DNA of 64,000 nt from Streptomyces sp. HUAS MG91 (GTDB lineage Bacteria > Actinomycetota > Actinomycetes > Streptomycetales > Streptomycetaceae), in assembly GCF_040529335.1 (NCBI RefSeq), contig NZ_CP159534.1:8308001-8372000 (forward strand). Direction: 5' to 3'. The notes below the pieces were generated by a model. That model did not search any database and was not told the DNA's origin. It saw only the letters and a list, made by a program, of their open reading frames with translations. Shown in pieces: positions 43,372 to 52,397 of the stretch. Positions within the stretch are counted from its first letter, which is position 1. Each line of letters begins with the position of its first letter. The translations under genes and the position numbers were made by a program.

Positions 43372-44202
43372 TCACAGGGAGTCGACGAGACCTCCGTCGA
43401 TGACGAAGTCGGCGCCGGTGATGTTCGCCCCGGAAGGACCGGCGAGGTGCACGACGAGATCGGCGACCTCCGACGGGCGGGTGAAGCGCCCGGTCGCCGC
43501 TTGGGCCGCCGCGCCGCGGGCCACCTCCGCGGGATCGACGCCCCGCGACCGGCCGACGGTGGCGGCCACGCCGCCGTCACCCTGCCACAGCGCCGTCTCC
43601 ACCGGTCCCGGCCCGACGGTGTTCACCCGCACCCCGCGCGGCCCCACCTCCTTGGACAGGGCCTTGCAGAAGTTGGTCAGCGCCGCCTTGGCCGCGCAGT
43701 AGTCGATGACGAGCGGATCGGGCAGCCGGGCGTTGACCGACGACACGGTAACGATGCGGCCCGCGCCGGTGGCGAGCAGGTGGGGCAGGGCGGCCCGGGT
43801 GGCGCGGACGGCCGCCATGAAGTTGATCGTGAACGTCCACTCCCACTCCTCGTCCGTCACGCTCAGGAACCCCGCCGGCCGCGGACGCACCGCCCCGACG
43901 TTGTTCACCAGGACATCGATTCCCCCGTGGACGGCGACGGCCTCGGCGATCAGCGCCGCCGGGGCGTCGGGCAGCGCGAGATCGGCCTCCACGACGGTGA
44001 GTTCGGCCCCCTGCTTCACGAGCCGCTCCAGGGCCTCGGTGCGTTCTCTGGTCCCCGCGACCACACGGGAGCCGGCCGCGAGGAAGGCCTCGACGACGGC
44101 CAGCCCGATCCCGCGCCCGGCGCCCGTGACGACGGTGGTCCGTCCGGCCAGGCCCCTGGACGCACCGGCGGGACCCGTGGCCGGGGATGGGTGGCCGCTC
44201 AT
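43372..44202 (-). CDS. Short-chain dehydrogenase/reductase
   Basis: A 276-residue classical SDR. The NAD(P) motif TGAGRGIG is at about 28-35, NNVG at about 100, and catalytic Ser and YxxxK are in SSVNARLPDPLVIDYCAAKAAL. It probably oxidises or reduces a hydroxyl or keto group, with substrate unknown. ATG at 44202 overlaps the alpha/beta hydrolase stop by 4 bases (ATGA), so the pair is coupled, hydrolase first. The C-terminal ITGADFVIDGGLVDSL is standard. Confidence 0.94.
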   Translation of the reverse strand: MSGHPSPATGPAGASRGLAGRTTVVTGAGRGIGLAVVEAFLAAGSRVVAGTRERTEALERLVKQGAELTVVEADLALPDAPAALIAEAVAVHGGIDVLVNNVGAVRPRPAGFLSVTDEEWEWTFTINFMAAVRATRAALPHLLATGAGRIVTVSSVNARLPDPLVIDYCAAKAALTNFCKALSKEVGPRGVRVNTVGPGPVETALWQGDGGVAATVGRSRGVDPAEVARGAAAQAATGRFTRPSEVADLVVHLAGPSGANITGADFVIDGGLVDSL

Positions 44203-45008
44203 CGTCCCTCCTCCGGGCTGTGCTCGCGCAGCCAGTCGAGCACGGTGGTCGCCACGTCCCGCCAGCCGCTGTCGATCGTCAGGGAGTGCCCGCGGTCGGG
44301 GAAGTTGAGGATGTCGGTGACGGCCTCGGAGTGCCGGTACTGCTTGAGGGTGGCGCGGGTGACGGACTCGGGCACCGTGTGATCCTTGCCGCCGGAGATG
44401 AGCAGCAGCGGACCGCGCCCGCTGTTTCCGGTGGCGACCTTGGCCGCCGAGTGCGGGTTGAAGTTGGCGGACGCGGCCTCGTACAGCGGCTTTCCCGGCG
44501 CCGGAATGCTCCAGCGCTCGTACAGACCCGTCGACTCCTCCTCCGGGATCGCGTTCCCGAAGGCGAACCGGAACTGCTCCTCGGTCAACGAGATGGACCG
44601 GTGCCTGTTGGCGGGGTTCTTGAAGACGGGGAACGTCACCTTCAGCGCGGACAGCGGCAGCGGCAGAACGCCCTTGATCTGCGCGGCGTCGATCGCGACC
44701 GCCGCGGCGGCGCGGTCCTGGCCGAGCAGCTTCTGCGCGATCATGCCTCCGAAGGAGTGCCCGATCAGGACGGGCCGCCTCGGCAGGGCCGCGATCAGGT
44801 GCGCGTAGTGCTCGACGACGTCGTCGATGCCGTGGTCGGCGATGCTCTCCGGGTTCTGGCGCGCCTCCTCGACGGTGTCCGGGTCGCCGGGCCAGCCGGG
44901 CGCGGACGGCTCGTAGCCCTCGCTGCGGAACAGGTCGATCCAGGGCTGCCAGGACGAACCGTGCAGCCAGAGTCCGTGGATGAACACCACGGGAAGCGGA
45001 GCGGTCAT
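44199..45008 (-). CDS. Alpha/beta hydrolase
   Basis: A 269-residue hydrolase. HG oxyanion motif VFIHGLWLHGSSW, nucleophile Ser in IGHSFGGMIAQ (about 83), Asp in ISGGKDHTVP and His in PDRGHSLTI complete the triad. It acts as an esterase or similar. Co-translated with the SDR downstream, suggesting consecutive steps on one substrate. No signal peptide is present. Confidence 0.93.
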   Translation of the reverse strand: MTAPLPVVFIHGLWLHGSSWQPWIDLFRSEGYEPSAPGWPGDPDTVEEARQNPESIADHGIDDVVEHYAHLIAALPRRPVLIGHSFGGMIAQKLLGQDRAAAAVAIDAAQIKGVLPLPLSALKVTFPVFKNPANRHRSISLTEEQFRFAFGNAIPEEESTGLYERWSIPAPGKPLYEAASANFNPHSAAKVATGNSGRGPLLLISGGKDHTVPESVTRATLKQYRHSEAVTDILNFPDRGHSLTIDSGWRDVATTVLDWLREHSPEEGR

Positions 45009-45359
45009 GATGGGTCCCTTCGTCTACGGGTGTGCTCGCTCGGCCACATGCCGTGCGCGGCCCGCAACGCGCGGCGTCGAAGAAGCCCCGCCGCCGCGCA
45101 ACTGCCGCGCCGGTGGGGGCGATCGGGACGTGCCGGGACGGTCCGCCGGATCGGGCGGGCACCGGAGCGTGGGAAGCCGCCTGATGTCCCGGCATGAAGT
45201 ATCGGCTTTCCCGGTGTGCGGACGTAGGGATTCCGCTCCGCCGGTTCCGGAGCGGGTTCATTTTGAGCACTGGGGAGGGACGGCCCCGGGGGAGCCCGCC
45301 GTCGGCGAGCGATGCCGGACCGCGGACCGATTGTCAGACCCGCCTGAGACGCTCCGCGC
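45009..45359. other. Divergent promoter region without genes
   Basis: No gene is supported. It separates two divergent units. A short hairpin CCGCTCC/GGAGCGG occurs near 45235-45255 and an AT-richer patch TTCATTTTGAGCACTGG follows at about 45258, perhaps a promoter for the VOC gene. Confidence 0.5.
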
Positions 45360-45815
45360 ATGGAGATGACCGTGCAACTGACGATCGACTGCGCCGATCC
45401 GCAGCGAATGGTGGCCTTCTGGGCCGAGGCCCTGGGTTACGTGCCCGAGCCCCCGCCGGGCGGGCACGACACGTGGCGCGCGTACTGGGCGTCGGTGGGC
45501 GTGCCCGAGGAGGAACTGCCCGCCGGTGCCGGGGACATCCCGGAGTCGATCGTCGACCCCGAGGGACGCGGCCCGAGAGTCTGGTTCCAGCAGGTACCGG
45601 AGCCGAAGGCCGCCAAGAACCGGTGGCACTTCGACCTGAAGGTCGGTGGGGGCCGTGACGTCCCGCTCGACGTCCGCATCGGGCGGGTCAAGGCCACCGT
45701 GGACCGACTGGTCACGGCCGGCGCCACCGTGCTGCGGATCAAGGACGAGCCCGACGCGGGGTTCTACGCCACCGCCATGCAGGACCCCGAGGGCAACGAA
45801 TTCGACGTCGTCTGA
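45360..45815 (+). CDS. VOC-family (glyoxalase/bleomycin-resistance-like) protein
   Basis: A 151-residue protein with two beta-alpha-beta-beta-beta modules: TIDCADPQRMVAFWAEALGY and then VDRLVTAGATVLRIKDEP with final MQDPEGNEFDVV, whose Glu is a typical metal ligand. The second strand WHFDLKVGGG also has a His. It may be a metal-dependent lyase or dioxygenase or a binding protein. Start ATG at 45360, with MTVQL at 45366 as an alternative. Confidence 0.9.
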   Translation: MEMTVQLTIDCADPQRMVAFWAEALGYVPEPPPGGHDTWRAYWASVGVPEEELPAGAGDIPESIVDPEGRGPRVWFQQVPEPKAAKNRWHFDLKVGGGRDVPLDVRIGRVKATVDRLVTAGATVLRIKDEPDAGFYATAMQDPEGNEFDVV

Positions 45816-46049
45816 GGGCCGTCGTGCCGATGCCGGCTCCCGCCCCTTGTTCCTGCGCGAGACGCGTGGCGAGATGTGCGGGGGCGGCGTCCGGGACCCC
45901 GGTGGGGCGACCCCTGCCGGACCTCTTCGCCCGCTCGCCCGGCCGACCTGCTCCACCTCGCACACCGCCCGGCGGGACGGGCCGTGAACACGTCACGTTG
46001 CTGTGGTGTTCAATCCATATCGGCAACCTGACGACGCTCCGGGGTGGAC

Positions 46050-48314
46050 ATGGACGAGAAGCCTTTTGGCCGACTGCTGCGCGAGGCCCGGCAGCGTTCG
46101 CTGCTGACGCTGGAGAACCTCGCCGAGGCCTCGGGCGTGAGCGTCCGTGCCATCAGCGACATGGAGCGCGGCAAGAGCGTGCCGCGCCAGGCGACCCTGC
46201 GCGAGCTGATGGACGCCCTCGCCCTGGACGACAGCAGGCGGCAGGCCCTCACCCGGGCCTCCGTCCGGCGCACCGAAGAGGTGCCCCGGCAGCTTCCCCC
46301 CGATCCGGCGGTGTTCCGTGGCAGGGACGAGGCGATGACGGCCGCCCGCCACATCACCTCGCAGATCTCCGTACGGGGAGCGCACGTCGTCATCGGCGCC
46401 GTCGGCGGCATGGCGGGCGTGGGCAAGACGACGCTGGCGGTGCACTGGGCGCACCGGATCGCCGACGGCTTTCCCGACGGCCAGCTCTATGTGAACCTGC
46501 GCGGCTTCGAGGCGTCGGGACGGCCCATGGACCCCGAGGAGGCCCTCGGCCGCTTCCTGAGCGCCCTCGGAGTGCCCAGCGGCGAGATGCCCAGCACCGT
46601 GGAGGCGCGCAGCGTTCTGTTCCGCGAGAAGTGCTCGTCCCGGAGGCTGATCGTCGTCCTGGACAACGCGCGGGACGCCGAGCAGGTGCGGCCGCTGCTG
46701 CCCGCCTCCGCCGGCTGTCTGACCATCATCACCTCACGGAACCAACTGTCCGGGCTGGCCGCGAGCGAGGGTGCCTCCCGGATCAGCCTCGACGTGTGGA
46801 CACGGGACGAGGCCCTGGCCGCGCTGGCCGCCAGAATCGGGGAGGAGCGGTGCGGGGCGGAACCGGAGGCCGCCGCCCGGCTGGTGGAGCTGTGCGGATT
46901 CCTGCCCCTCGCCGTCGCCATCGTCGGCGCGCAGTTGAGCGCCGCGCCGCGGATGGCCCTGAGCCGCGGCGTCCACGAGCTGCTGGAGTCGCTGCCGCGG
47001 CTCGACGCCCTGTCGACCGATGACCAACAGGTCGACGTACGCGCCGTGTTCTCCTGGTCCTACCGGGCGCTGACCGCCGACAGCGCACGGTTCTTCCGGC
47101 ACCTCGCGGTCCATCCCGGACCGGCCGTGTCCACCGAGGCCGCCGCCTCGCTCGCGGCGGTCGGGATGCCGACCGCCCGGCGGTATCTGCGCGAACTGGT
47201 CTCGGCCAGCCTCCTCTCCCGTGACGCCGAAGGGCGCTACGTGATGCACGACCTCGTCCGGGCCTACGGCGCCGAACTCCTGGAGCGGGAACAGGACGAC
47301 CGCTCCGGTGCCGAGACACGGCTCCTCGACTACCTGCGCCACAACGCGCACACCGCCAGGCTGATCATGGACACCCGCCCCTGGGAGGAACCGCCCCACA
47401 GCCCGGCGCCCGGCGTCGTACAGGTCGCGATCGCCGACCGCGCCGAGGCGATGGACTGGTTCCACCAGGAGGACGCGGCCGTCACGGCCGGTTTGCACAC
47501 CGGCGGGGACGATCCCCGGCTGCTGCGCCCCCGCATCGAGCTGATCCACACCTGGCAGAGCTATCTCATCGTCACCGGCCGCTGGGCCGAGCAGCTCACG
47601 ATCCAGCGCATCGGCCTCGACGCGGCCCTCGTACTGGACGACCCGAGCGCCATCGCGAAGACCAGCGCGCCCCTGGCCCGCGCGCTGGTGCTGACCGGCC
47701 AGGACGACCTGGTGGATGAGCAGGTGGAGCTGATGCGCGCACAACTGGACCGGCTGGACCCGAAGATGCGGGCCCACACCGAGCACAATCTGGCGTGGGT
47801 GCTGCACCGCCTGCGCCGTCACGCGGAGTCCGTGCGCCACTCCCGCAACGCTCTCGCCGTCTACCGCACGCTCCCGCAGCGCAACGACGTCGCCCGCGCC
47901 CTCAACGACCTCGGCTGGCGCCTCGTCCAGATCGGCGAGTACCAGGAGGCGCTCGCCTGCTGCGAGGAGGCGCTCCCCGTCTTCCAGTCCAACGGGAACC
48001 TCTGCGACGAGGCCGCGACATGGGACAGCATCGGGTACGCCCGGCAGAGCCTGGGTGACGTCGGCGGCGCGATCGCGGACTACCGGAAGAGCCTGGCCAT
48101 CCTGGAAGAGGTCTTCGACCCCTACAACCAGGCGGACGTACTGGACCGCCTCGCGGCCGCCCACCTGCACCTGGGGGACGAGGAGCAGGCGCGCGCCGGC
48201 TGGCTGCGGGCGGCGGCGCTGCTTCAGTCGCTGGGCAGCCCGCTCGCCGCGGACATGACGGCCAAGGCCCAGGCCGTCGGCCCGGGCCCCGCTGCCGAGT
48301 CGGTCAGGACTTGA
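46050..48314 (+). CDS. XRE/NB-ARC/TPR (STAND-class) regulator
   Basis: A 754-residue three-part protein. An N-terminal XRE helix-turn-helix (LLTLENLAEASGVSVRAISDMERGKS, about 18-45), an NB-ARC ATPase (P-loop VGGMAGVGKTTLA at about 118, Walker B RLIVVLDNA) and C-terminal TPR repeats (NEVARALNDLG-like units from about residue 570 to 740). STAND proteins act as ATP-gated switches in regulation and in phage defence. The domain order matches Streptomyces regulators of the AfsR type without the SARP DNA-binding domain. ATG at 46050 is preferred to GTG 46044. The end overlaps the convergent chloroperoxidase gene by 11 bases. Confidence 0.92.
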   Translation: MDEKPFGRLLREARQRSLLTLENLAEASGVSVRAISDMERGKSVPRQATLRELMDALALDDSRRQALTRASVRRTEEVPRQLPPDPAVFRGRDEAMTAARHITSQISVRGAHVVIGAVGGMAGVGKTTLAVHWAHRIADGFPDGQLYVNLRGFEASGRPMDPEEALGRFLSALGVPSGEMPSTVEARSVLFREKCSSRRLIVVLDNARDAEQVRPLLPASAGCLTIITSRNQLSGLAASEGASRISLDVWTRDEALAALAARIGEERCGAEPEAAARLVELCGFLPLAVAIVGAQLSAAPRMALSRGVHELLESLPRLDALSTDDQQVDVRAVFSWSYRALTADSARFFRHLAVHPGPAVSTEAAASLAAVGMPTARRYLRELVSASLLSRDAEGRYVMHDLVRAYGAELLEREQDDRSGAETRLLDYLRHNAHTARLIMDTRPWEEPPHSPAPGVVQVAIADRAEAMDWFHQEDAAVTAGLHTGGDDPRLLRPRIELIHTWQSYLIVTGRWAEQLTIQRIGLDAALVLDDPSAIAKTSAPLARALVLTGQDDLVDEQVELMRAQLDRLDPKMRAHTEHNLAWVLHRLRRHAESVRHSRNALAVYRTLPQRNDVARALNDLGWRLVQIGEYQEALACCEEALPVFQSNGNLCDEAATWDSIGYARQSLGDVGGAIADYRKSLAILEEVFDPYNQADVLDRLAAAHLHLGDEEQARAGWLRAAALLQSLGSPLAADMTAKAQAVGPGPAAESVRT

Positions 48315-49131
48315 GGAAGTCGATCAGGTCCTGGTTGAACCGTTCCTTGTCGCCGGGGACCATCGCGATGCCGTGCGAACCGCCCTCGTAGACCTTCAGG
48401 GTGGCGTCCGGGATGATCTTCGCCCCCTTGCGCGCGGTGGCGTCGATCGGGACGATCTGGTCGTCGTCACCGTGCACCAGGAGCGTCGGGACGTCGAACT
48501 TCTTCAGGTCCTCGGTGAAGTCGGTGTACCCGAAGGCGTCGACACAGTCGACGCCGCCCTCGATGGTCTGCGCCATCGCCATGTACCAGAAGGCGTCCTT
48601 GTTGCCCTGGGTGACCTTGTTGCCCTGCCGGTTGGCGGAGAAGAAGCCCTCCGCCGTGTCCTTCCAGAACTGGGACCGCTCGTTGATGATCCCGGCCTTG
48701 ATCGAGTCGAAGACCGAACCCGGCACGCCCTCGGGATTGTCGGGGCCCTGGATCATCAGGGGCGGGATCGCCGACAGGAGCACGGCGGACTTCACCCGCG
48801 ACGTACCGTGCCGACCGATGTAGCGGGCGAGTTCGCCGCCGCCCATCGAGTGCGCGACGAGCGTCACGTCCCGGAGGTCGAGACCGGTGATGAGGTCGTC
48901 GAGGTCGTCGGCGAAGGTGTCGAAGTCGTAGCCGTCGTACACCGGGGTGGAGCGGCCGTGGCCCCGGCGGTCGTGCGCGATGCCGCGGAAGCCGGCGTCC
49001 GCGACCGCCTTGAGCTGGTCCTGCCAGGCGTCGCCGTTGAGCGGCCAGCCGTGGATGAAGACGACCGGACGGCCGCTGCCCCAGTCCTTGTAGAAGATGT
49101 CAACGCCGTCGCGGGTGGTGCAGATGGGCAT
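48304..49131 (-). CDS. Non-heme chloroperoxidase-like alpha/beta hydrolase
   Basis: A 275-residue hydrolase of the bacterial cofactor-free haloperoxidase type. It has ICTTRDGVDIFYKDWGSGRP, HGWPLNGDAW, AHSMGGGELARYIGRHG (nucleophile Ser, about 97), Asp in HGDDDQIVPI and His in GGSHGIAMV. The native activity is probably esterase, and perhydrolysis with peracid gives the halogenation. No signal peptide. Its 3' end overlaps the STAND gene by 11 bases, tail to tail. Confidence 0.94.
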   Translation of the reverse strand: MPICTTRDGVDIFYKDWGSGRPVVFIHGWPLNGDAWQDQLKAVADAGFRGIAHDRRGHGRSTPVYDGYDFDTFADDLDDLITGLDLRDVTLVAHSMGGGELARYIGRHGTSRVKSAVLLSAIPPLMIQGPDNPEGVPGSVFDSIKAGIINERSQFWKDTAEGFFSANRQGNKVTQGNKDAFWYMAMAQTIEGGVDCVDAFGYTDFTEDLKKFDVPTLLVHGDDDQIVPIDATARKGAKIIPDATLKVYEGGSHGIAMVPGDKERFNQDLIDFLKS

Positions 49132-49344
49132 GACTGCCTCCGGGGGAGAACTTCGGGAGTCACCGGGATGCCGGTGACTAAGGGGACGCGTCGGCCGGAT
49201 GCACGGCCGACGCGGACTCCGGGCGCTCGTGCCGGACAAGCGGGAGGGTGACCCGGTCCGTGGACCACGCAAACGCACACCGCGCTCGTGCGATACCGGG
49301 CAGCCGTCATCACTGGTCTGTTCGAGTGATGTCGACAGGCCCGG

Positions 49345-50250
49345 ATGCCGGGCCTGCGGACCTCGGGCAGCATCGCGGACGTGCTCCTCTTCGCCGTGGT
49401 CTTCGCCGTTCTCGGGGCGACCAGCAACGCCGCCGGAACGGCCTTCCAGCGGAAGGCCGCCGCCACCGTCCCCGAGGGCGGCGGCCTGCGGCTGCTGCTC
49501 GCTCTCGTGCGGCAACCTGCGTGGGTGGCCGGAATCGCCGGTGTGATCGGCGCGGCGCTCTTTCAGGCCCTGGCCCTCGTCTTCGGGCCGCTGGCGCTGG
49601 TCCAGCCCCTGTTCGTGCTGGAACTGCCGTTCGCGCTGATCATCGCGATGCCGCTGCTGCACCGGCGGCTCCCCGCCGTGGGCTGGTGGGCCGTGGCGAG
49701 CGTCGTCGCCGGCCTCGGGCTGCTGCTGGGCGCGGCCGCGCCGTCGGGCAGTTCCAGCGACGCACCGATGACCCGGTGGATTCCCGCTCTGATCGTCTGC
49801 CTCGGGGCTGTCGGCGCGGCCCTGCTCGTGGCACGCGGCCGTTCCTCGCCGCTGGTCAGGGCGGCCTGCCTGGGCATCGCGTCGGCGGTCGCCAACGCCC
49901 TGACCGCGGCCCTGCTCAAGTCGGCGACCGGGACCTTCTCCGACCACGGGCCGGTCGCGTTCCTCACCAGCTGGCAGACGTACGGATTCGCCGTCACCGG
50001 CGTGGCCGCCGTCCTGCTGCTGGAGAACGCCCTCCAGGCGGGATCGCTGGCGGCCTCCCAGCCCGCGCTCACCATCGGCGACGCGACCGTCAGCCTGCTG
50101 CTCGGGATCTTCGTGTTCCGAGAGACGATCCGCACGGGCTGGTTCCTCCTGCCGGAGGCGGCCGGAGCGGTGCTGATCGCCGCAGGGGTCTTCGGGCTCA
50201 GCCGCGCCGTGCCCCACATCCGCGAGCTCACCCCGGCCCCGGCCTCATGA
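49345..50250 (+). CDS. DMT/EamA-like membrane transporter
   Basis: A 301-residue protein with about nine or ten hydrophobic helices (VLLFAVVFAVLGATSNAAG to AAGAVLIAAGVFGLS). Its form matches DMT-superfamily proteins including the NIPA-like group of Actinobacteria. Glycine-rich helices and the duplicated five-helix pattern support this. Substrate is unknown. ATG at 49345 lies behind a poor ribosome site, and GTG at 49381 is a possible alternative. Confidence 0.85.
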   Translation: MPGLRTSGSIADVLLFAVVFAVLGATSNAAGTAFQRKAAATVPEGGGLRLLLALVRQPAWVAGIAGVIGAALFQALALVFGPLALVQPLFVLELPFALIIAMPLLHRRLPAVGWWAVASVVAGLGLLLGAAAPSGSSSDAPMTRWIPALIVCLGAVGAALLVARGRSSPLVRAACLGIASAVANALTAALLKSATGTFSDHGPVAFLTSWQTYGFAVTGVAAVLLLENALQAGSLAASQPALTIGDATVSLLLGIFVFRETIRTGWFLLPEAAGAVLIAAGVFGLSRAVPHIRELTPAPAS

Positions 50251-50343
50251 CCGGTGGCGGACGTCCGGTCCATCGAACACGATGAGTGGGCCGACGGTCG
50301 TTGTCCCGGCTCCGCACCCCATCGACTCAGGAGACGAAAGCTC

Positions 50344-50751
50344 ATGCTCTCTGCCGAGAACCTTCTCCAGGCTCACCCCCTCTCCGCGACGGCGGAGAGG
50401 GGCGAGGCGCTCGCCCGGGCGGTGGAAGCCGCGCTGGGCTGTGCGGCGGCCTGTACGGCGTGCGCCGACGGCTGTCTCTCCGAGGAGGACCCGGCGCGAC
50501 TGTCCCGCGCGGCGGCGGCCGCGGAGAGCTGCGCTGCGATCTGCGCGGCGACCGCCTCGACCCTCCTCCGCCAGAGCGCGCACGCCGACCGCGAGGGCCT
50601 CATCACCCTGCTGCAGAGCTGTACCAGCGCCTGTCTGCGCTGCGAACGCGAATGCCGTGAGCACGAACTGATGCACGACCACTGCCGCTTGTGCGTCGAA
50701 GCCACCACGGCGTGCGTCGAGGCCTGCGAGCGGCTGATCGCCCTGCTGTGA
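50344..50751 (+). CDS. Four-helix-bundle copper-binding Cys-rich protein (DUF326-type)
   Basis: A 135-residue helical protein with 14 Cys in repeated CxxxC pairs: CAAACTACADGC, CAAIC, CTSACLRCEREC, HCRLCVEATTACVEAC. This pattern is that of DUF326/Csp-type four-helix bundles that store copper(I). No signal peptide, so a cytosolic copper store is likely (Csp3-like). AGGAGA precedes the ATG. The nearby MerR regulator is convergent, so a regulatory link is only suggestive. Confidence 0.88.
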   Translation: MLSAENLLQAHPLSATAERGEALARAVEAALGCAAACTACADGCLSEEDPARLSRAAAAAESCAAICAATASTLLRQSAHADREGLITLLQSCTSACLRCERECREHELMHDHCRLCVEATTACVEACERLIALL

Positions 50752-50777
50752 ACGCTGCCCGGTGACGCCGCATGCCG

Positions 50778-51167
50778 TCAGGGGGCCGCGGGCCCGGCCG
50801 GCTCGGGCGCCGCGATCCGGCGGGCGAGGCTGTCGCGCAGCGCGGTCAGCCGGGTGATCTCCGCGTCGAGGGCGTCGATCCGCAGTTGCACGACGCCCGG
50901 TGCCTCGCCGGGGGCGGGCGTGCCGCACCGCCGGCCGGGGTCGGCCAGGAGCAGGTCGATGCGGTCCGCGCAGGCACGCACGTCCTCGACGGTCAGGCCG
51001 AGGGAGAGCAGGCGCCGGACGGCGCGGATCCGGGCCAGATCCCGCTCGGCGTAGACCCGTTGGCCGGTCGTCGTGCGGAGCGGAGGCGGGAGCAGACCGC
51101 GCTCCTCGTAGAAGCGCAGTGCGCGTGGGGTGGTGCCCGCGGCGGCCGCGGCGTCTCCGATACGCAT
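50778..51167 (-). CDS. MerR-family transcriptional regulator
   Basis: A 129-residue MerR protein. The winged helix RIGDAAAAAGTTPRALRFYEERGLL and the wing RVYAERDLARIRAVRRL are intact, followed by a coiled dimerisation helix. One Cys (in GRRCGTPAPGE) lies in the C-terminal loop, which is not the CueR pair, so a metal-sensing role is unproven. It starts 28 bases after the MDR gene on the same strand and is probably cotranscribed with it. Confidence 0.93.
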   Translation of the reverse strand: MRIGDAAAAAGTTPRALRFYEERGLLPPPLRTTTGQRVYAERDLARIRAVRRLLSLGLTVEDVRACADRIDLLLADPGRRCGTPAPGEAPGVVQLRIDALDAEITRLTALRDSLARRIAAPEPAGPAAP

Positions 51168-51195
51168 CCCAGGTCCCCCTCGTGGCCCGCTCCGG

Positions 51196-52218
51196 TCAGA
51201 TCCGCACCACCAGGGTGCCGAAGTGCCGCCCCTGGTGCAGTTCCTGCAACGCTCCGGGTGCCCGGTCCATGCCCGGCAGCGTCACGTACGGATAGACGAT
51301 GTCCCCCGCGCGCAGCCAGTCCGCCAGCTTCTCGCGCCACTCCTCCTCCACACCGGGATGATCGCCGCCCTGGTAGCCGAGCAGCGACACCGACTGCCTG
51401 ATCAGCAGGTACGTGTCGATCGGCGCGGGTGAGGTGCCGCCGGAGAGCACGGGGTCGAACTGCCCCGACAGCGCGCCGACCAGGCCCACCCGGGCGCCGG
51501 GCCGCGCCACCTCCAGGGCCGCGGCGAGCTGTTCACCCCCGACGTTGTCGACGATCACGTCGTAGCCGTCCGGTGCGGCCTCGGCGAGCCGGTCGGCCAG
51601 CGGGTCCGTTCCGGGCACCACGACAGCGTCGTACCCGAGTTCCTGGCGCAGCCGTTCGGCCTTGCCGGGGCTGCGGGTCGTGCCCACCACCCGTCCGGCA
51701 CCGAGGAGTCGGGCCACCTGCCCGGCCAGCGAGCCGACCCCGCCCGCCGCGCCCGTCACCAGAACCGTCTCACCCTCGCGCAACCGGGTCAGACGGGTCA
51801 GCGCCCCGTACGCTGCGGACGCCGTGGACAGCAGTGCCACCGGATCGGGATGCCCGGCCGGCACCACCTGTACCGCGTCCGCGTCGACCACCGCGAACTC
51901 CCGCCAGCCCAGAAGATGCGTCACCAGAGTTCCCACCGGTACGTCACCGGCCTCCGGTCCCGCCGCCACCACCTCGCCGAGCGCCGGCCCGATCAAGGGC
52001 TCTCCCGGCTTCAGCGGCGGAATCGGGAACCCCTCGCCCTGGCGCGAGACCAGCGTGCGCAGCCCGGCGAAGACGAGGAACTGCCGGTTGCGCACGAGGA
52101 GTTGACCGCGAGCGGGGCGAGGTACGGGAACCTCGGCGATCCGGAAGTGCTCCGGGGCCGGCAGCCCCGGGGGATTGCTGACCAGATGGATCTCGCGACC
52201 GAGTGACGAGGGGGACAT
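51196..52218 (-). CDS. NADP-dependent MDR oxidoreductase (quinone/enone reductase-like)
   Basis: A 340-residue zinc-free medium-chain reductase. The Rossmann motif is VLVTGAAGGVGSLAGQVARLLG, followed by VVGTTRSPGKAERLRQELGYD, as in prostaglandin reductase/curcumin reductase relatives. No zinc-binding Cys cluster is seen. It reduces activated alkenes or quinones with NADPH. ATG at 52218. The downstream MerR regulator suggests induction by an electrophile, which is inferred. Confidence 0.93.
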   Translation of the reverse strand: MSPSSLGREIHLVSNPPGLPAPEHFRIAEVPVPRPARGQLLVRNRQFLVFAGLRTLVSRQGEGFPIPPLKPGEPLIGPALGEVVAAGPEAGDVPVGTLVTHLLGWREFAVVDADAVQVVPAGHPDPVALLSTASAAYGALTRLTRLREGETVLVTGAAGGVGSLAGQVARLLGAGRVVGTTRSPGKAERLRQELGYDAVVVPGTDPLADRLAEAAPDGYDVIVDNVGGEQLAAALEVARPGARVGLVGALSGQFDPVLSGGTSPAPIDTYLLIRQSVSLLGYQGGDHPGVEEEWREKLADWLRAGDIVYPYVTLPGMDRAPGALQELHQGRHFGTLVVRI

Positions 52219-52397
52219 GGCTGACCTCCGGAGCGGTGGACCGAGCACGCTGCGCGGACGCTAACCCTTGACGTGCGGGTGAGGGGCAAGCGACGGGCCC
52301 TCCCGCGCGGCTGACTCCCCGGACCGCGTTCACGTCCTCTGCGAGGCCGAAGCCCGCTCGCCGGACCGCGGGGCGCTGGGAGAGGCATACTGCCGTT

